Positions 1 through 5,957 of a stretch of DNA of 9,147 nt are shown piece by piece (within the stretch, counting starts at the first letter, position 1; every line of letters starts with the position of its first letter). Location of the stretch: contig DZAQ01000046.1 of NCBI GenBank assembly GCA_022729615.1, positions 1-9,147 of the forward strand, read 5' to 3'. The position numbers and the translations under genes are program-made. Source of the stretch: Sulfurovum sp. GTDB lineage: Bacteria > Campylobacterota > Campylobacteria > Campylobacterales > Sulfurovaceae. A model generated the notes under the pieces. That model was given only the letters and a program-made list of their open reading frames with translations, did not search any database and was not told where the DNA came from.

Positions 1-1503
1 TCAAAAATTATAGTGCGGTATCTTGCTTTGATCATATATTGCTATGGCAAAAGAGTGGGGCTTTTCAAGACTTGTGATCTCTTCGGCTGCATGGAAAAGA
101 GATTGGTCTGCATAGATCGAGAGTGTATGATTTTTGTACTGGAATGTGATATTTGCTCTATTTGCATTTTCATGAAGCAAAATAGTAAGATTAAAAATAA
201 AACTAAGACATTTGATGATATCTTTTTTTGGCAGCAGTGATCTGTATTCATAAGTGAGTGATTTCTTCAATAGTGAACTGCTTGAACTGCGCAGCAAAAG
301 TGAGATAAGCACCATCTCTTTGTGCGTGAAGCCGTAATTGAGCTCTTGCAGAGCAATGTAGTGCGCATGTTGGTGCGATTTGTAAATCGTCAAAGTTTTG
401 CCGATATTGGAGAGTTTGAGCGCTGCGCTGAGCTCTTTGAAATATTTTTGAGGGAGTCCATGCTCTTGATGGCAAATAGTATAGAGTTCTGATGCGATTT
501 TTATGCGGTGAGAGTAATTGGCCTCTTTGTCTGTGAGGGTATCAAATCTATCAAGAATACTGCGAATACTTGGGTTGAGGTCTTTGGGAAATTTGAGTCC
601 CTCATGGCGGAGCAATTCATCTAGAAAAACCCCTTCTCTCACGCCAACGCCGCTCGTAACTACCTCTTTCGCACCAATATGATGAAGTATTTCGACAAAT
701 ATCAATGCGCCTTCTCGAATGGTATCAAACCGCTCTTGACCAAAATTGAATTTATGCAGTTCATTCGGGTTGGCAACAGTGATCTTTCTGAGATTCTCCA
801 TCTCATCGCTAAGGCTGAAAGTAAAAGCATGGAGTTTATCTAGAGGATAGTTGATACTTTTCATTATCCCTTTGCTGAGTGTCCTCGCAGTTCCGCCGAT
901 CCCGACGGCTGTATTGTGCCGAAAAGAGATCGGAAGCTGTTTGAGTTCATTTTGGATAAATTTTCGTGCCTCGTCGATAGGGGCATTGCGATCAAAGAAG
1001 AGCTCCTTGAGGCGCACGGTTCCTGCATTGAGCGAGTGAGATGCTACGATATTGCCTCCGCGAATGAGCGTCATATCAGCGGAACCGCCGCCTATATCTA
1101 TGGTGACAGCATCCGAAATCGGAAGCAGATTGCTTACGGCGATACCGCCGAGTCTCGCCTCTTCATCCCCATCAATTATCTTGATAGAGAGGTGGAGATT
1201 TCTCTCTACCCACGCTACAAACTCAGGACCGTTCGGGGCATCTCGCAAGGCTGAGGTTGCTACGCATAGCACCTTTTCAACATTATATTTTTGGATTGTC
1301 TGGAGAAACGATTGGAGTGCGAGATAGGCTCGTGATATCCCTGCTTTTTGGAGATTGCCGCCTTTGGCATATGCTCCTTCTCCGATACGGACTTTGCTTT
1401 TTTGCTCACATATGAGATGAAAGCCAAACCTGCTGGTACGCTCAAAAATAACAAGTCTGCCGGAGTTGGAGCCAATGTCTATGACAGCAGTTCGTTTATG
1501 CAT
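1..1503 (-). CDS. ppx: Ppx/GppA family phosphatase (exopolyphosphatase / pppGpp phosphohydrolase)
   Basis: This is a 500-residue cytoplasmic protein of the ASKHA-fold Ppx/GppA family, whose members remove terminal phosphate from polyphosphate and/or convert pppGpp to ppGpp. Visible motifs are the first phosphate-binding loop IDIGSNS (residues 8-14), ATSALR (82-87), GDEEARL (112-118, containing the expected catalytic Glu), the second phosphate loop IDIGGGSAD (135-143), a GIGGTAR segment (201-207) and SGVGVREG (284-291). Residues from about 310 to 500 form the helical HD-like C-terminal domain, so the length matches two-domain Ppx proteins. In that domain the usual His-Glu/Asp pair (LHxIG) reads KLSNIG, so the HD metal site looks lost. 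The ATG start lies 11 nt after the ferredoxin stop, with GAGGAG inside the end of that gene, which suggests co-transcription. The sequence cannot decide between polyphosphate and pppGpp as substrate. The stop codon is at the very edge of the window. Confidence 0.93.
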   Translation of the reverse strand: MHKRTAVIDIGSNSGRLVIFERTSRFGFHLICEQKSKVRIGEGAYAKGGNLQKAGISRAYLALQSFLQTIQKYNVEKVLCVATSALRDAPNGPEFVAWVERNLHLSIKIIDGDEEARLGGIAVSNLLPISDAVTIDIGGGSADMTLIRGGNIVASHSLNAGTVRLKELFFDRNAPIDEARKFIQNELKQLPISFRHNTAVGIGGTARTLSKGIMKSINYPLDKLHAFTFSLSDEMENLRKITVANPNELHKFNFGQERFDTIREGALIFVEILHHIGAKEVVTSGVGVREGVFLDELLRHEGLKFPKDLNPSIRSILDRFDTLTDKEANYSHRIKIASELYTICHQEHGLPQKYFKELSAALKLSNIGKTLTIYKSHQHAHYIALQELNYGFTHKEMVLISLLLRSSSSSLLKKSLTYEYRSLLPKKDIIKCLSFIFNLTILLHENANRANITFQYKNHTLSIYADQSLFHAAEEITSLEKPHSFAIAIYDQSKIPHYNF

Positions 1504-1514
1504 TTGAAGCGGAT

Positions 1515-1766
1515 CTACTCCTCGTCTTGGAGCTGCTCAAATTTGTAGCGCAACTCATCTACACTCTCTACGGCGTTTGGATCGGATATGATGCAGTCAA
1601 CAGGACAGACAGCCACACAAGAGGGCTCATCATAATGCCCTACACACTCGGTGCATCGATCAGTATCGATAAAATAGACAGGATCGCTCTCCTCTATCGC
1701 TTCGTTGGGGCACTCCTCTCGACAGGCGTCGCATGCTATGCATTCATCGGTGATCATAAGAGCCAT
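1515..1766 (-). CDS. 2[4Fe-4S] ferredoxin, Alvin/YfhL type
   Basis: This is an 83-residue low-potential electron carrier. The first cluster motif is C9-x2-C12-x2-C15-x3-C19-P. The second is C38-x2-C41-x8-C50-x3-C54-P, with a further C58. The eight-residue insertion between the second and third Cys of the second motif, plus an acidic C-terminal helix (about 66-83), is the signature of Allochromatium vinosum-type ferredoxins, the group that includes YfhL. The protein is strongly acidic, as usual for a soluble ferredoxin. A good ribosome site (AGAAGGAA, 1775-1782) precedes the ATG. It sits 69 nt after the kinase gene and 11 nt before ppx. From memory, a ferredoxin next to a Ppx/GppA gene also occurs in Helicobacter pylori (HP0277/HP0278) and Campylobacter. 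The redox partner cannot be deduced here; oxidoreductases such as POR/OOR are typical partners in this phylum. Confidence 0.94.
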   Translation of the reverse strand: MALMITDECIACDACREECPNEAIEESDPVYFIDTDRCTECVGHYDEPSCVAVCPVDCIISDPNAVESVDELRYKFEQLQDEE

Positions 1767-1805
1767 TCTTTTGGTTCCTTCTAGTGGATTGATTTATGGT
1801 GTTAT

Positions 1806-1819
1806 AGCTTAACTAAGCT
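1806..1819. repeat. Small inverted repeat between kinase and ferredoxin genes
   Basis: AGCTTA and TAAGCT face each other across two bases in the 69-nt gap (1767-1835). No T-run follows in the direction of transcription, so this does not look like a Rho-independent terminator. A TATAAC hexamer on the minus strand (1801-1806) touches it and could be a -10 box for ferredoxin-ppx, but no convincing -35 box is visible. It may be an operator or chance. Confidence 0.25.
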
Positions 1820-1835
1820 TATTGTTGGTTAAATA

Positions 1836-3143
1836 TTATTGGATTTTACAAAATGGATATTTTGGGAGTGTAACTCGAGCAAGTGTGCCTTGCGCATCTT
1901 TGCGATTGGCAAGTTCTGCCTTCGCTCCCATAGCATCTGCCGCGCTCTGCACAAGGAAGAGTCCCAACCCCACACCGCTGGAGTCCGCAGAGCGATGAAA
2001 CGGTGCAAAGAGATCTTTGCTCTCATCGATACCCCTCCCCTCATCTACAACCTCTATAATGAAATTCTCCTCCTTGGAGTATGTCCGCAGCAAAACGGAT
2101 TTTTCCGGAGGGGTGAATTTGAGGGCATTTTGAATAAAATTTTGAAGAATTTGGGTCAAAAGCATTGGCTGGAGATGGATCATATATTTTTCCGGCTCCA
2201 ATTCATAATTGAAATGCTGATTATTGGTTTCGGCAAGTATCTTGTAGCCATTGGCTTTTTCTCTCAAAAACGCTATCACATCGATATTGCGAGGTGTTTC
2301 AAATTGCGCCCCTTCGGCTCTGCCAAACTCCAAGATAGAGCTAATGATTTTATTCATCTCATCTACAGAGGTAACATTTTGCCTCAATGCATCTTTGAGA
2401 TCCTCTTCGGTGTACTTCTTTTTCAGAAGTGTTACTTGAGTTTTTGATTTCATCACTGCCAGGGGTGTTTTGAGCTCATGGGCCGCACCGATAAAGAGCT
2501 CTTTTTTGTATTTGACAAAATTTTGAATGCGAGCCATAAGAGAGTTGATGGATGTCCAAAGCGGTTCAAATTCGATGGGGAGGTCATCTACTTTCAGCGG
2601 TTCCATCATGTTTTCATTTCTTTGCGAGAGCTTCGCTGCAAGCAGGCGGATAGGGGCTGTGAGCATTCCGGAGAGAAAATAGGCATAGAGAATCACAAGA
2701 CCGATGCCAAGGGTGTTCATAAAAACTATCGCATTATAGACCTGCTGCTGGACGCGTTTTTGTTCTGTGATATTGGATGAGATACTCAGATAGGTTTGGG
2801 ATTCAAAATTATAAGGGAAGAGAAGCTCTATAAAATACTCTTTGCCCTTTTTGACAGATCGAATATGGGCAGAATTATAGTGTGATGCGGGAAGATAGAT
2901 GATCTGCGCATTGATGTTAAGGGTTTGTTTGAGAATTTGACTATTCTCTTCGATCCCTTTTTTGACATCAGGATAGGTGGCAAAGAGGTAGCGTACCTGC
3001 TTCATAAGGGCAGAACGAAGCTCTTTATCGACACCATAAGTGGTATAGCTATAGAGTATTACAGAAAAAAAGAGAAGCAGTACTGCCATTGCGGCAGTAA
3101 GTTTGATGAGAAAGTTGGTTCTTATACTTTTTTGGGAAAACAA
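1836..3143 (-). CDS. Membrane sensor histidine kinase (HAMP, HisKA, HATPase_c)
   Basis: This is a 435-residue inner-membrane kinase that should autophosphorylate on His and pass the phosphate to the regulator encoded just upstream. Domains in order are TM1 (about 11-33), a small extracytoplasmic sensor region (about 34-138), TM2 (about 139-158), a HAMP linker (about 159-212), the HisKA helix pair with the H-box AHELKTP (phospho-acceptor H222), and the ATPase domain with N-box NFIQNALKF (335-343), G1 box DEGRGI (367-372), F-box LFAPF (378-382) and G2 box GVGLGL (390-395). All catalytic boxes are intact. The start is TTG at 3141-3143: AAGAGG lies 9 nt upstream, and the next in-frame Met falls inside TM1. 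The gene overlaps the regulator by 22 nt, implying translational coupling. The sensor region contains no recognisable ligand domain, so the signal is unknown. Confidence 0.93.
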   Translation of the reverse strand: MFSQKSIRTNFLIKLTAAMAVLLLFFSVILYSYTTYGVDKELRSALMKQVRYLFATYPDVKKGIEENSQILKQTLNINAQIIYLPASHYNSAHIRSVKKGKEYFIELLFPYNFESQTYLSISSNITEQKRVQQQVYNAIVFMNTLGIGLVILYAYFLSGMLTAPIRLLAAKLSQRNENMMEPLKVDDLPIEFEPLWTSINSLMARIQNFVKYKKELFIGAAHELKTPLAVMKSKTQVTLLKKKYTEEDLKDALRQNVTSVDEMNKIISSILEFGRAEGAQFETPRNIDVIAFLREKANGYKILAETNNQHFNYELEPEKYMIHLQPMLLTQILQNFIQNALKFTPPEKSVLLRTYSKEENFIIEVVDEGRGIDESKDLFAPFHRSADSSGVGLGLFLVQSAADAMGAKAELANRKDAQGTLARVTLPKYPFCKIQ

Positions 3144-3793
3144 AATCGATAACCTCTTCGGCGTACGGTTTCGATAGTGGTGATATCAAGAGGTTTGTCC
3201 ATTTTTTGTCTGATCTGATTGATGGCTACCTCGATAACATTGGGAGTGACAAGTTCCGGCTCTTCCCAAATAGCATCAAGAAGCTGCTCTTTGGAGACAA
3301 TCTGGTCTTTGTATGTTGCCAGATGAGTAAGTACTTCAAAGGGTTTGCCTTTGAGTTCGACCTCGATACCGTTATAGAGTATCTTCTCCTCTTCCGGGTT
3401 GATAATGAGGTTTTCGATTTCGATGATATTGCTTCCCCCAAACCGCAATTTGGCTTCGATGCGCACAAGTAAAATCTCAAAATCAAACGGTTTTTTGATG
3501 TAGTCATCCGCTCCGCCGCGCAACGCTTCTATCTCACTCTCTTTATCATCGCGGGCAGAGAGGACGATCACGGAAGTTTTTGGAGTTTTTGATTTGATCT
3601 CATGGATGAGGTCAATCCCTTTGCCGTCAGGCAGCATCCAATCCAATAAAACTAAATCATAATTTCTAATATCCAAATAGTATCTGCCATCTCCCATATT
3701 TTCAGCTACATCATTTTGATATCCGAACTCTTTGAGACCATCCGAAAGTGTTTTGCTTAGTGTTACTTCATCTTCGATGATTAGTATTCTCAT
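3122..3793 (-). CDS. OmpR/PhoB-family response regulator
   Basis: This is a 223-residue DNA-binding transcription factor, the partner of the downstream kinase. The receiver domain (1-118) has the acidic pair E7-D8, phospho-acceptor D51 (in VLLDWMLPDG), switch residue S79 and K101-P102, so it should be a conventional phosphorylated receiver. The winged-helix domain (about 122-220) ends in TIETVRRRGYRF, the family hallmark (usually TVRGxGYRF). The start chosen is the ATG at 3791-3793, which opens directly with MRILIIEDE and has AAGGGG 9 nt upstream; a longer reading from a GTG at 3841 would run through the promoter and is rejected. Several Campylobacterota OmpR-type regulators (RacR, CprR, DccR, CrdR, ArsR) are possible relatives, and the motifs cannot tell which. 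A dedicated promoter and two dyads lie just upstream. Autoregulation would be typical but is inferred. Confidence 0.94.
   Translation of the reverse strand: MRILIIEDEVTLSKTLSDGLKEFGYQNDVAENMGDGRYYLDIRNYDLVLLDWMLPDGKGIDLIHEIKSKTPKTSVIVLSARDDKESEIEALRGGADDYIKKPFDFEILLVRIEAKLRFGGSNIIEIENLIINPEEEKILYNGIEVELKGKPFEVLTHLATYKDQIVSKEQLLDAIWEEPELVTPNVIEVAINQIRQKMDKPLDITTIETVRRRGYRFCFPKKV
3153..3158 (-). promoter_or_regulatory. Ribosome binding site for the TTG-start kinase
   Basis: AAGAGG on the minus strand lies inside the last codons of the regulator gene, 9 nt before the TTG at 3143. It decides the kinase start: no ATG or GTG start with similar spacing is available upstream of TM1 in this frame before a stop at 3186-3188. 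Confidence 0.55.
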
Positions 3794-3802
3794 TGTGAAA
3801 AA

Positions 3803-3808
3803 CCCCTT
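3803..3808 (-). promoter_or_regulatory. Ribosome binding site of the response regulator
   Basis: AAGGGG on the minus strand is 9 nt before the ATG at 3793. It supports this start over the upstream GTG at 3841. Confidence 0.6.
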
Positions 3809-3823
3809 ATATTTTTGTTTGTC

Positions 3824-3837
3824 TATACGAAAGTATA
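3824..3837. repeat. Dyad TATAC-GAAA-GTATA over the regulator promoter
   Basis: Five-base perfect arms around four bases. One arm lies in the predicted -10 box and the other near the predicted transcription start. It could be a regulator binding site or a small 5' hairpin, but it is short enough to be chance. Confidence 0.3.
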
Positions 3838-3860
3838 ACACATTTTTAAGACTTTTTAAA
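3832..3860 (-). promoter_or_regulatory. Probable sigma-70 promoter for the two-component genes
   Basis: The minus strand carries an extended -10, TGTTATACT, with TATACT at 3837-3832 and the TG at 3840-3839. A weak -35, TTTAAA, lies at 3860-3855 with a 17-nt spacer. Extended -10 boxes with poor -35 boxes and A/T-rich upstream DNA are usual in Campylobacterota. The expected start is near 3825, leaving a leader of roughly 30 nt. This would let the regulator and kinase be expressed separately from plsY-folB. Confidence 0.55.
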
Positions 3861-3881
3861 CTTTTTTTAAAAAAAGTTTAA
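3856..3881. repeat. 26-nt perfect A/T palindrome after folB
   Basis: Each arm is 13 nt (TTAAACTTTTTTT and its exact complement), meeting at 3868/3869 with no loop. It lies in the roughly 106-nt gap between folB and the regulator and touches the predicted -35 box. On the minus strand the stem is not followed by a T-run, so a normal terminator for folB is doubtful. The phased A/T tracts could instead act as an UP element or bent DNA for the promoter beside it. Confidence 0.6.
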
Positions 3882-3899
3882 TATTTTTTAAAGGTTTAT

Positions 3900-4244
3900 T
3901 TATCGGCCGGGAGTTGCGGGGCGCTTCCATTTGTGACTCAAGGCGACAGTGCAGTTTTTGAGGATATCGGGTTTGGAAATTTTGAGTTTGAGAGTTGTAA
4001 TGGCAGGGTAGGTTTCGAGTATGGTTTTCTCAAGATCCAAAAGCGCCTCCTCTAGGAGCCTATAGCGCATCGTCTTGATCCTCTTTTCGATCATTTCAGC
4101 CAAGAGAGCATAATTGATGAAATGGTCATTTTCAAAGGTATAGCAAGCCTCCAGATCCACGATAACCCGCTGTTCAAATTCTCGCTCAAAATCAAGCAAG
4201 CCGATGACGGCATCTATCCGCAGTGATTCAATATGGATCGTCAT
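3900..4244 (-). CDS. folB: Dihydroneopterin aldolase
   Basis: This is a 114-residue cytoplasmic enzyme of folate synthesis that converts 7,8-dihydroneopterin to 6-hydroxymethyl-7,8-dihydropterin and glycolaldehyde. It has the family's usual length. Diagnostic features are IGLLDFEREFEQ (14-25, with E20 at the substrate-contacting Glu position), Y45 in INYALLA, the LLEEAL helix with E65, and KISKPD with K91 as the expected catalytic lysine. The ATG at 4242-4244 overlaps the plsY stop as ATGA on the minus strand, with AGGAG about 11 nt upstream inside plsY. The frame stays open further upstream to 4451, but those 69 extra codons encode unrelated sequence under plsY and are rejected. Translation is probably coupled to plsY. 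No other folate gene is in the window. Confidence 0.92.
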   Translation of the reverse strand: MTIHIESLRIDAVIGLLDFEREFEQRVIVDLEACYTFENDHFINYALLAEMIEKRIKTMRYRLLEEALLDLEKTILETYPAITTLKLKISKPDILKNCTVALSHKWKRPATPGR

Positions 4245-4864
4245 ACAACCCCAATCTCCTCTTTTTTGAAAAGCCTGATGATATTGGGGATATGTTTGTA
4301 AAATATGATAAAAGCAATAATCCAGATCGGCGAGTGCGAGTGGATCTCGGGTACATCGGGATAGAGAAGATAGCTTGCGATGATAAATGCCCCCAGTGCG
4401 ATCAGAGAAGAGAGTGAGGAGATTTTGAGCCCCTTGCCGGCAATAGCCCAAACAGCAATGGCAATAGTTGCGGCAAGAGGCATCATGACGGCAAGCACGC
4501 CAAATCCGGTTGCGACACCTTTGCCCCCTTCAAACTTCAAAAATATTGAAAAGCAGTGCCCGATAACAGCCAAAACCGCTATACTCCAAAGTACAGAATC
4601 GCTCGCACCCATCGCTATCCCTGCCAGTAAAACCGCGATACCCTTGAAGGCATCAAGAAAGAGGGTAATTGCGCCCAATTTTTTGGCAAGTTTCGGGTCT
4701 TTTTCTTTGACAACCCTGAGCACATTGGTCGCTCCGATATTGCCGCTTCCTGAGTTTTTGATATCGACTCCGGCGAATTTTTTTGCCAAGAGATATCCAA
4801 ATGGGATACCTGCGATCAGGTAGGCACTCAGATAGAGAAATAAATTTTGATTGAAAAAATCCAT
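4241..4864 (-). CDS. plsY: Acyl-phosphate:glycerol-3-phosphate acyltransferase
   Basis: This is a 207-residue polytopic inner-membrane enzyme that transfers an acyl chain from acyl-phosphate (made by PlsX) to the 1-position of glycerol-3-phosphate, the first step of phospholipid synthesis. All three conserved cytoplasmic motifs are visible: SGSGNIGATNVLR (38-50), GHCFSIFLKFEGGKGVAT (102-119, the glycine-rich phosphate loop) and KHIPNIIRLFKKEE (190-203). Hydrophobic segments fall at about 6-27, 66-87, 92-112, 121-142, 152-169 and 178-190. The start at 4864 is chosen because AGGA lies 5 nt upstream and the protein then opens at TM1; the longer open frame to 4960 would overlap nadA. It is the first gene of the leftward block, divergent from nadA. 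Confidence 0.95.
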   Translation of the reverse strand: MDFFNQNLFLYLSAYLIAGIPFGYLLAKKFAGVDIKNSGSGNIGATNVLRVVKEKDPKLAKKLGAITLFLDAFKGIAVLLAGIAMGASDSVLWSIAVLAVIGHCFSIFLKFEGGKGVATGFGVLAVMMPLAATIAIAVWAIAGKGLKISSLSSLIALGAFIIASYLLYPDVPEIHSHSPIWIIAFIIFYKHIPNIIRLFKKEEIGVV

Positions 4865-4895
4865 AAATATCCTGCTTTTGTGGTAAGATTGATAC

Positions 4896-4925
4896 GATAC
4901 AATTTTATCTGAAGTTTGATAAAAT
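4896..4925 (+). promoter_or_regulatory. Probable nadA promoter
   Basis: The extended -10 TGATAAAAT spans 4917-4925 with TAAAAT at 4920-4925. A partial -35, GATACA, lies at 4896-4901 with an 18-nt spacer. The expected start is about 4932, giving a leader of about 20 nt before the nadA ATG at 4953. It would drive nadA, nadC, the DHH gene and the M23 gene. Confidence 0.5.
4902..4925. repeat. Symmetric 8-8-8 inverted repeat in the plsY/nadA promoter region
   Basis: ATTTTATC (4902-4909) and GATAAAAT (4918-4925) are exact reverse complements separated by eight bases. Each arm contains a -10-like TAAAAT facing outward, the right one towards nadA and the left one towards plsY. It may be an operator, or simply two similar promoter boxes back to back. 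Confidence 0.6.
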
Positions 4926-4930
4926 ATCTC
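4902..4930 (-). promoter_or_regulatory. Possible plsY promoter
   Basis: On the minus strand TAAAAT at 4907-4902 is placed to act as a -10 box about 38 nt before the plsY ATG. A poor -35 (GAGATA, 4930-4925) lies 17 nt upstream. There is no TG extension, so this is weaker than the nadA promoter. Confidence 0.3.
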
Positions 4931-4942
4931 CCATATTAGCAT

Positions 4943-4947
4943 GAGGA
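4943..4947 (+). promoter_or_regulatory. Ribosome binding site of nadA
   Basis: GAGGA lies 5 nt before the ATG at 4953. It selects this start over the in-frame ATG at 4941, which has no purine-rich sequence at a usable distance. Confidence 0.65.
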
Positions 4948-4952
4948 CAGAG

Positions 4953-5948
4953 ATGAGCATAGATTACAGAGCTGAAATTGAGAGGATGAAGCGAGAGCTT
5001 GATGTGACGGTTGTGGCGCATTATTATCAACGGGATGAAGTTTTTGAGATGGCGGATATCACGGGTGACAGCCTAGAACTTGCGAGGCGTTGCCAAGCCG
5101 ATTCAAATCCATGGGTAGTTTTTTGCGGTGTTGGATTTATGGGGCAGAGTGTCAAGGTGATAGCGCCCCATAAACGGGTTTTGATGCCGAAAATTGCTTG
5201 TTGCGCGATGGCTCGCATGATCGATGGCTCCTATTTTGACGAGAGCGTGGAGTATATGGTAAAACACGGCATCGACAAAGAGCAAATCCTTCCTATTACC
5301 TATATCAACTCTGACGCGACAGTCAAATCGAAAGTGGGTGAGATGGGGGGATTGGTCTGCACGAGTTCCAATGCCTACAAGATCATCGAGAAGGGGCTGG
5401 AGAGCGGCAAAAAAATCCTCTTTGTACCGGATCGCTGCTTGGGGCAGAATTTTGCGATTCAAATGGGGCTCAAATCATGCGTTATTGGCGCAGGAGAGTG
5501 TGATCCTAGGGAGGCTGATGTGATCTGTTTCAATGGTTTTTGTTCCGTGCATCAGCTCTTTAGTGTTGAGGATATCAATTTTTATCGTCAAAAATATCCG
5601 GGTATCAAAATCGCAGTCCATCCCGAATGTGATCCAAGTGTAGTGCTTGCGGCGGATTTTGCCGGATCCACCTCCCAGTTGATAGCCTATGTCAATGCGC
5701 TTGATCCGGAGCAAAAGGTAGCGGTAGGGACAGAGTACAACCTCGTCAATCGTATGCGAAAAGGAAATACCTATGTCCTCTCGGCGACCAAACCTGAGTG
5801 CCCTACCATGAATGAGACGACGCTTGAGGATCTCTATCGTACCCTCAAATCTATCGAGACCAATGAGCCGATCAATGAAATAGTTGTTGATGAGCATACG
5901 ATATATTGGGCAAATATCGCACTTGAGCGAATGCTCGCGATCAAATAG
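4953..5948 (+). CDS. nadA: Quinolinate synthase
   Basis: This is a 331-residue cytoplasmic [4Fe-4S] enzyme that condenses iminoaspartate with dihydroxyacetone phosphate to quinolinate in de novo NAD synthesis. The three-fold NadA repeat is recognisable. The expected cluster ligands are C84 (in ACCAMARM), C197 (in FNGFCSVH) and C283 (in KPECPTM). Other family motifs are VAHYYQ (21-26), DITGDSLELAR (35-45), YINSDATVKSK (117-127), VCTSSNA (135-141), VPDRCLGQN (158-166), HPECDPSV (223-230) and GTEYNLVNR (259-267). The length is normal for the compact bacterial form. It starts the rightward block, divergent from plsY, and is 9 nt before nadC. Its substrate normally comes from NadB (L-aspartate oxidase) or aspartate dehydrogenase, neither of which is present here. 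The cluster makes it sensitive to oxygen in related enzymes. Confidence 0.96.
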   Translation: MSIDYRAEIERMKRELDVTVVAHYYQRDEVFEMADITGDSLELARRCQADSNPWVVFCGVGFMGQSVKVIAPHKRVLMPKIACCAMARMIDGSYFDESVEYMVKHGIDKEQILPITYINSDATVKSKVGEMGGLVCTSSNAYKIIEKGLESGKKILFVPDRCLGQNFAIQMGLKSCVIGAGECDPREADVICFNGFCSVHQLFSVEDINFYRQKYPGIKIAVHPECDPSVVLAADFAGSTSQLIAYVNALDPEQKVAVGTEYNLVNRMRKGNTYVLSATKPECPTMNETTLEDLYRTLKSIETNEPINEIVVDEHTIYWANIALERMLAIK

Positions 5949-5957
5949 GCAAAGAGC

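Noticed and set aside
1839..2447. A 202-codon open frame on the plus strand opposite the kinase gene
   Set aside because: Shadow of the kinase ATPase domain in register with its codons; no ribosome site or recognisable protein.
3794..3841. Longer regulator starting at GTG 3841
   Set aside because: The extra residues precede the normal receiver start and cover the predicted -10 box and ribosome site.
3842..3899. T-rich stretch after folB as a Rho-independent terminator
   Set aside because: The stem is nearly all A-T with no loop, and on the transcribed strand it is not followed by a T-run. A terminator role is not excluded but is not supported.
4245..4451. Upstream extension of folB giving a 183-residue protein
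   Set aside because: The added residues lie under plsY in another frame and do not resemble FolB; the ATGA overlap at 4241-4244 gives a family-length protein.
4865..4960. Upstream extension of plsY to 239 residues
   Set aside because: It would run through the promoter region into nadA, whereas the ATG at 4864 has a good ribosome site and matches family length.
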